Source: an uncultured Drancourtella sp.
Lineage (GTDB): Bacteria; Bacillota; Clostridia; Lachnospirales; Lachnospiraceae
Reading direction: 5' to 3'
Assembly (NCBI GenBank): GCA_937880845.1
Contig: CALFLL010000035.1
Span: 1 to 18,760 of the forward strand
DNA: 18,760 nucleotides
The stretch's first letter is position 1; each line of letters starts with the position of its first letter. Under the pieces are notes generated by a model. That model worked only from the letters and a program-made list of their open reading frames with translations, did no database searches and was not told the DNA's origin. The position numbers and the translations under genes are program-made. This document shows positions 14,879 to 18,760 of the stretch, piece after piece.

Positions 14879-16740
14879 TGGGTGTCTCCTTTAATTTCTG
14901 TAATAATATTCTTTATATTTTGTATAATGGTTTCTTTGGGAGTGGTTTGTAGCTCGGGTTCTTTATAAGGTTTACTTTCTGAAGCAGTCTGCCAGTTTTT
15001 GTCCGCTGTAAATTCTGTTAATTCTGGCGCTTGAGACTGAGTATAGTAATTATTACCGAAGCTATTCATCCAGTCGGCAGGATAAGCTAACACACTCTTA
15101 GAATCAGATATTGTATCAGACGTGTTATTGTTGAGGGCGGATACGTCGTTGGTATTTGTCGGTATTCGTATTTCTGTATCGTCCATGTTGAAAATAAGGA
15201 CATTTTCATTGTCTTTTTGGTGGGCAACTCCTAATATTCTATATTTGCATTTTTTGTCCCATTTAAATATCTCGTATAATGTTGGCAAAAATGCAGCGCC
15301 GGAAATTGGTTTTGGAATAAGTTGACCATCTTTGAGACGTGACCACTGCACTTTATTTTTTGTTTCAGAGGAACATGGTCGGATAGCAAGTAGTTTTGAG
15401 CTTGGGTGTATTAGCAGTTCGACAAATTTTATGTTTGGAAATTTCCGTATAGCATCTTTGTTAAAAGAGATCTGTTTATATGAAAAAGAAACAGAAATCC
15501 GACCAACAGAGGAGAAAAATTGTCCTCTGGCAACTTCATAGTCTCTTAAATCGAAGGAACCGGCGGAAGCAGTAATTGTATCAGGTACATTCATATTTGC
15601 CGGTTTAAGGACGCTTTGAGATGCTTCAAAGTAGTCTCTGGCTTTAAATCCAGACCATCTTGGATTAATGCTTATAAATCCACTTAGAGAGCCTTCTTGT
15701 ATCACATGTAATTCTGGTAAAATCTCTTTATTTCCATATTTCGCATTTGTAATTAATTTTTGAACAGCTATGAAATCATCTCGGGAGATAATAGCTTCGT
15801 GATGTCCGACTTTTCTGTATTGATTACGGTCTTGATTGTTTTTCCTTGATTTATGGTCAAGATAATTAGGAGTCCATGTTTTTCTCGCCAGAACATCCCC
15901 ACAATGGCGTTCATTTTGAAGGATTTGTAGTATGGTACTGGATGACCAGACATCATTATTCTTTTTTGTTTTACAACCGAGTTCTGTCAAAGAATCAGCA
16001 ATTTGTTGAGTACTGCTTCCATTCAGATACATATAAAAAATAAGCTGCACAATTTTAGCTTCATGTGGATTGATTACAAGATCTCCATTTTCGTCTCGGT
16101 CATATCCGAGCAGAGGAGGTGTAAGGAATATTCCCCGACGAAAACGCATTTCAATGGAAGAATTCATAATTTCACTTTTGGTATGACTTTCTTCCTGTGC
16201 AAGTGTTGACATGAATGACAGAATCATTTCGCTTTTGGGATCAAGAGTATTTAAATGCTCTGTTTCAAAAAATACACCGACGGGTGGACGGAGTGAAGAA
16301 AGCTCTCGTACATATCGGATACAGTCAACAACGTTTCTTGCAAATCGGGATACACTTTTTGTTATGATTAAATCAATTTTTCCGGCTTCACAATCTTCAA
16401 TCATTTTTTTGAATGCATCTCTATGTTGAAGCGAAGTGCCTGAAATGCCTTCGTCGGCATATATTTCGACAAGCATCCAATTCGGATTTTTATTTACTAC
16501 ATCCTGATAATGATTTTTCTGTAATTCATATGAGGATGTTTGGCGTGGATCATCTGTAGATACCCTTGCATATACAGCTACTCGTAGTTTTTTTTCTGTT
16601 TTAAAAATATCCTCTGGTGGAAGTGCCGGAATTACTTCCAGTTCTTCTGGATCAATACCTTTGTATCTTTGCCGGATTCTGGCTTTCTGTTCATCAATAT
16701 TACTGCTTCGTTCTTCACTTTCTTTCATCAATAGCGACAT
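14875..16740 (-). CDS. Large serine recombinase with non-canonical C-terminal domain
   Basis: A 621-residue recombinase. The resolvase domain spans about 52-190, with catalytic S61 in VYARVSTDD, DEGISGTS and TKSVSRFARN, so catalysis should be intact. The recombinase (DNA-binding) domain runs to about 335. The usual zinc ribbon would follow (LSG-x-I-x-C-x-x-C); here the same place reads LSGFISINPRWSGF (352-365) without cysteines. The remaining 240 residues are a domain shared with the next two genes: RG-x-FF (405-409), FNKDAIRKFP, ELLIHPSSKLLAIRPC (441-456), KYRILG (499-504) and YPADWMNSFG (553-562). ATG 16740 is directly against an AAAGG, so the true start may be TTG 16731 or ATG 16728. It heads a five-gene leftward operon and probably moves the element that split tadA. 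Confidence 0.9.
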   Translation of the reverse strand: MSLLMKESEERSSNIDEQKARIRQRYKGIDPEELEVIPALPPEDIFKTEKKLRVAVYARVSTDDPRQTSSYELQKNHYQDVVNKNPNWMLVEIYADEGISGTSLQHRDAFKKMIEDCEAGKIDLIITKSVSRFARNVVDCIRYVRELSSLRPPVGVFFETEHLNTLDPKSEMILSFMSTLAQEESHTKSEIMNSSIEMRFRRGIFLTPPLLGYDRDENGDLVINPHEAKIVQLIFYMYLNGSSTQQIADSLTELGCKTKKNNDVWSSSTILQILQNERHCGDVLARKTWTPNYLDHKSRKNNQDRNQYRKVGHHEAIISRDDFIAVQKLITNAKYGNKEILPELHVIQEGSLSGFISINPRWSGFKARDYFEASQSVLKPANMNVPDTITASAGSFDLRDYEVARGQFFSSVGRISVSFSYKQISFNKDAIRKFPNIKFVELLIHPSSKLLAIRPCSSETKNKVQWSRLKDGQLIPKPISGAAFLPTLYEIFKWDKKCKYRILGVAHQKDNENVLIFNMDDTEIRIPTNTNDVSALNNNTSDTISDSKSVLAYPADWMNSFGNNYYTQSQAPELTEFTADKNWQTASESKPYKEPELQTTPKETIIQNIKNIITEIKGDTQ

Positions 16741-16745
16741 CCTTT

Positions 16746-16766
16746 ATAGTTGATATAACTATCATA
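16746..16766 (-). promoter_or_regulatory. Recombinase promoter -10 with overlapping inverted repeat
   Basis: On the minus strand TATGAT (16761-16766) is a likely -10. ATAGTT (16746-16751) and AACTAT (16757-16762) are perfect 6-bp arms covering the expected start point, just before the recombinase ribosome site. This looks like an operator. The -35 is poor. Confidence 0.45.
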
Positions 16767-16780
16767 GAATTTTTGGATTG

Positions 16781-16826
16781 AAAAAGACATAAACCATCAG
16801 TTAAGTGATTAACAGATGGTTTATGT
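16781..16826 (-). terminator. Terminator after the Xre regulator gene
   Basis: ACATAAACCATC (16787-16798) and GATGGTTTATGT (16815-16826) pair perfectly over 12 bp. Beyond one A-A mismatch a further 5-bp stem GTTAA/TTAAC encloses a GTGA loop. On the minus strand a five-T run follows (16781-16785). It separates the regulator from the recombinase operon. Confidence 0.8.
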
Positions 16827-16857
16827 AGAAATAGATATTTGATTGTTATTGAATGAT

Positions 16858-17247
16858 TTAATAATCATTCGGGTTATCAGCATCGTAATTGTGTTTTGAG
16901 GATAGATGCCAATCATTGATTCGTAAAATATTCTTTATGGCTGAAAGAACCTCGAATATGTAACGTTTTTCAGTGCTGGTACAATCTGCCATTAATAAAT
17001 CAATATCAGTTTGATATTCCGTAGGATTGTATAACAAGTTTCCATAGAGTAATTCATCAATAGTAATTTCAAGGGCATTGCTAATTTTGATTAAAGATTC
17101 TAAACTGGGTTTACGCTTGGCATTTTCTATATAGCTTATATAAACAGTAGAAAGATCAGCGATTTCAGCCAGCTCCTCGGCAGATAATCCTCGTTGTTTG
17201 CGGGTTTCTCTTATACGTTTGCCTATAAGTGCATAATTTATTTCCAT
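16858..17247 (-). CDS. Xre-family transcriptional regulator
   Basis: A 129-residue protein with an N-terminal helix-turn-helix of the Cro/C1 type (about 6-65: LIGKRIRETRKQRGLSAEEL, DLSTVYISYIENAKRKPS, EITIDELLYG). The C-terminal half has no known domain and may serve for dimerisation. ATG 17247 has a strong AAGGAGG ribosome site. An 8-bp-arm palindrome at 17310-17335 lies in its promoter region, suggesting it represses itself and perhaps the rightward genes. It lies directly upstream of the recombinase operon but a terminator parts them, so it probably controls the operon in trans. Confidence 0.88.
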   Translation of the reverse strand: MEINYALIGKRIRETRKQRGLSAEELAEIADLSTVYISYIENAKRKPSLESLIKISNALEITIDELLYGNLLYNPTEYQTDIDLLMADCTSTEKRYIFEVLSAIKNILRINDWHLSSKHNYDADNPNDY

Positions 17248-17309
17248 GTCCTCACCTCCTTTCCATCACAACTTGACTTTTTTGTGTTGTAGATAGAAAA
17301 AATGGTGAG

Positions 17310-17335
17310 TTATACAATAGTAATTGGTTGTATAA
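17310..17335. promoter_or_regulatory. Likely operator of the Xre regulator
   Basis: Perfect inverted repeat TTATACAA (17310-17317) and TTGTATAA (17328-17335) with a 10-base gap. On the minus strand the TGTATAAC arm doubles as an extended -10 for the regulator gene (ATG 17247). The spacing of 18 bp between arm centres suits a dimeric helix-turn-helix protein. Confidence 0.6.
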
Positions 17336-17408
17336 AAAGAAGTATATCATATGTATATAGCAAAAAGAAGATTGTCGATTGATGGGAGAAAAAGGCGATA
17401 AGTTGTAA

Positions 17409-17436
17409 TTGAACAACAGCGAAAAAAAGGTTATTA
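17409..17436 (+). promoter_or_regulatory. Promoter of the 71-aa gene
   Basis: TTGAAC (17409-17414), a 16-bp spacer and TATTAT (17431-17436), then AGAGG (17461-17465) and ATG 17473. Confidence 0.55.
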
Positions 17437-17472
17437 TTTATGTATTAAAAATTATGTCTGAGAGGAAAATAC

Positions 17473-17688
17473 ATGGCAGATAAAGAGGAAATTAAAACAC
17501 TGGAGGAATTAGAGGAAAAAGGAAGAATACTGCGGGAGTACAAAGAAAAATTCCGGCAGATGTGCCAAGAAAATAAAATGATAAAGGGTTCGACAGTGCT
17601 GAAACTATATGATAAAATTGAAGAAATACAAAGAGAATATGAGCATTTAGATAATAAGCTGACATTAATGGAATACAACTTTATATAG
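17473..17688 (+). CDS. Small coiled-coil hypothetical protein (71 aa)
   Basis: Not recognised as a family. Nearly the whole protein is charged helix (EEIKTLEELEEKGRILREYK in the first part; KLYDKIEEIQREYEHLDNKL in the second) with heptad-like spacing, so a coiled coil is likely. The start at ATG 17473 is supported by an AGAGG ribosome site and a promoter. It is divergent from the Xre regulator gene, and the operator between them could control both. Confidence 0.6.
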   Translation: MADKEEIKTLEELEEKGRILREYKEKFRQMCQENKMIKGSTVLKLYDKIEEIQREYEHLDNKLTLMEYNFI

Positions 17689-17768
17689 TTCTATTTTTTT
17701 TGTTTTAATACTACTGTTTCCCTTAGTAAATACTTGCAAGATACATCTCTAATATTTTTTCGGATTTC

Positions 17769-17789
17769 TAGTTACAATTAAGGTAACTA
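17769..17789. promoter_or_regulatory. Palindromic operator upstream of the second regulator
   Basis: TAGTTAC (17769-17775) and GTAACTA (17783-17789) are perfect 7-bp arms around ATTAAGG-like bases. The site lies 24 bases before the TTG start at 17813, where a promoter must be, so autorepression is likely. The TAGTT/AACTA core recurs, at closer spacing, before the recombinase gene (16747-16761). Confidence 0.5.
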
Positions 17790-17812
17790 CTATCGGAAAG
17801 AGGTGTATTTAC

Positions 17813-18133
17813 TTGCGTACAGAGGATTATATTGCGGACAATATTATAGCTTTATGTAAAAAACGTGATATGAGTAAATATCGGCTGTCACAATTGACTG
17901 GTATATCTCAATCTTCGATTGGAAAAATTATTGCTAAAGAAAGTTTACCCACTATGCCTACTGTAGAAAAGATATGTGATGCACTGGGAGTAACAATGGC
18001 ACAATTCTTTGCCGGAATGGATGTTCCAGTAAGCTTATCAGAATCACAACAAGAGGTTTTGAATATTTGGAATAATCTTGATGAAAAAGAACAGAATGTA
18101 GTGATACAAATGCTCCGGGGACTTCAAAAATAA
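17813..18133 (+). CDS. Xre/Cro-type helix-turn-helix regulator
   Basis: A 106-residue regulator. The helix-turn-helix spans about 8-68 (NIIALCKKRDMSKYRLSQLT, GISQSSIGKIIAKESLPTMP, VEKICDALGVTMAQFFAG), with a short C-terminal part ending DEKEQNVVIQMLRGLQK. The start is TTG 17813, chosen for the AAAGAGGTG ribosome site about eight bases upstream; the next ATG would cut the first helix. A palindrome lies just upstream and a strong terminator just downstream, so it is a single-gene unit. Probably a second switch controlling the element. Confidence 0.85.
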   Translation: MRTEDYIADNIIALCKKRDMSKYRLSQLTGISQSSIGKIIAKESLPTMPTVEKICDALGVTMAQFFAGMDVPVSLSESQQEVLNIWNNLDEKEQNVVIQMLRGLQK

Positions 18134-18174
18134 AGGAAACAGTTGTAACGAAAATGTTGACTGTTTCTTTTTTT
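18134..18174 (+). terminator. Rho-independent terminator after the second regulator
   Basis: GAAACAGT (18136-18143) pairs with ACTGTTTC (18160-18167), followed by seven T (18168-18174). Confidence 0.85.
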
Positions 18175-18190
18175 ATGGAGTTGGGAGATT

Positions 18191-18664
18191 ATGGTGATTG
18201 AAAAGAAATATTATGATATTGCACAGCGTGAATTGGAAGAAATGCAAAGAGAAATTAATGCAGAAAAAGCGCAAATGTCAGAAGAAGAGATACTAGAGGA
18301 TAAAAAATGGCATGATGAACAATTGGAAACAATTATAAAAAAGGCAGAAGCTCATATGCGTTGTTTTAAGAAAGTTCCAGATCCTCAAAAAGTAGTGAAA
18401 TTCACTTTTTTACAAAAAGATGCATTGGAAATTGCACGAAATATGCAGATGAATATAAAAACTGAGCGTAAAGAAGATGATTTATGGGGGACGATAGAAA
18501 TGTCATTTAATAATATGTGGTTTTTAGATTCGGCTCCTAGTGAATGGAAAGAAATTTGGAATAACTTGATGAAAGAAGCTCAGAGAGTGTATATAGAAGC
18601 AAAAGATAACATGGTCATGTATCAATATTATTATGATTTGGCGGTAGAAGTTCCTTGTGTGTAG
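18191..18664 (+). CDS. Hypothetical protein (157 aa)
   Basis: Not recognised. The first 50 residues are a highly charged helix (ELEEMQREINAEKAQMSEEE), probably a coiled coil. The rest is mixed and contains aromatic-rich stretches (FNNMWFLDSAPSEWKEIWNN and YQYYYDLAVEVP). No signal peptide, membrane segment or catalytic motif is seen. ATG 18191 has GGGAG three bases before; the next codon GTG is spaced slightly better. It lies right after a terminator, so it needs its own promoter or depends on read-through. Confidence 0.6.
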   Translation: MVIEKKYYDIAQRELEEMQREINAEKAQMSEEEILEDKKWHDEQLETIIKKAEAHMRCFKKVPDPQKVVKFTFLQKDALEIARNMQMNIKTERKEDDLWGTIEMSFNNMWFLDSAPSEWKEIWNNLMKEAQRVYIEAKDNMVMYQYYYDLAVEVPCV

Positions 18665-18760
18665 ACAAAATACAAATAATGATATATGAATGCTGTTCTG
18701 TAATAATTTTATGATATACTGTGGATATGATATGTAAAAATAGTCGGAGAAAGATTTGTG
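18665..18760 (+). other. Right-edge intergenic region
   Basis: No gene is seen. TATACT (18715-18720) is a possible -10, and GGAG (18745-18748) just before TTG/GTG at the very edge may be the start of the next rightward gene, which would lie outside the window. Confidence 0.3.

Larger units (their letters stand above)
11412..18760. mobile_element. Second integrative element, inserted in tadA, running off the right edge
   Basis: tadA breaks off in mid-domain at about 11411, base composition falls sharply, and gene content changes to a serine recombinase, ParB-like proteins, Xre regulators and small hypotheticals. No tadA 3' part appears before the window ends, so the far end lies beyond 18760. 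No conjugation or phage structural genes are visible in this part, so ICE, mobilisable island or prophage remain open. Confidence 0.75.

Noticed and set aside
1..18760. CRISPR array, tRNA or rRNA genes
   Set aside because: No spaced direct repeats of suitable length, no tRNA-like cloverleaf and no rRNA segments were seen by eye on either strand.

Overview
The window looks like a chromosomal stretch of a gut Firmicute, most likely a Lachnospiraceae (Clostridia). The reasons are the AGGAGG-type ribosome sites, a BofA/DUF2508 pair, a tad-type pilus locus and the style of the two serine-recombinase elements. The genus cannot be fixed from the sequence alone.

Layout: (1) 1 to about 2030 is the right end of an integrative element with a zinc-ribbon large serine recombinase. 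It has landed in an N-acetylmuramoyl-L-alanine amidase gene and leaves only the 3' part, which starts at the first zinc-ligand histidine (2022-2585). (2) 2586-9437 is ordinary chromosome: a POT peptide transporter with an Xaa-Pro aminopeptidase (peptide use), then a fused Sua5/TsaC plus phosphatase-like protein, uracil phosphoribosyltransferase and dCMP deaminase (tRNA modification and pyrimidine salvage), then a divergent DUF2508/BofA pair. (3) 9438-11411 is the start of a tad locus: a promoter, a hairpin-rich leader, a TadZ/CpaE-like ATPase, and a TadA/CpaF ATPase cut off just after its Walker B region. (4) About 11412 to the right edge is a second, AT-richer element. Its main feature is a five-gene leftward operon: a large serine recombinase whose zinc ribbon is missing and whose C-terminus is a different domain, two further proteins built on that same domain, and two ParB-like proteins. 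Xre-type regulators with palindromic operators and small hypothetical genes lie to the right.

The most interesting points are: the module of three related domains plus two ParB-like proteins (one with a QLDLF sliding-clamp-type motif); the Sua5 fusion whose phosphatase domain has lost both its nucleophilic cysteine and its general acid; the apparently leaderless mRNA of that gene; the four-hairpin leader of the tad operon; and two host genes (amidase, tadA) each split by an element that could in principle restore them on excision.
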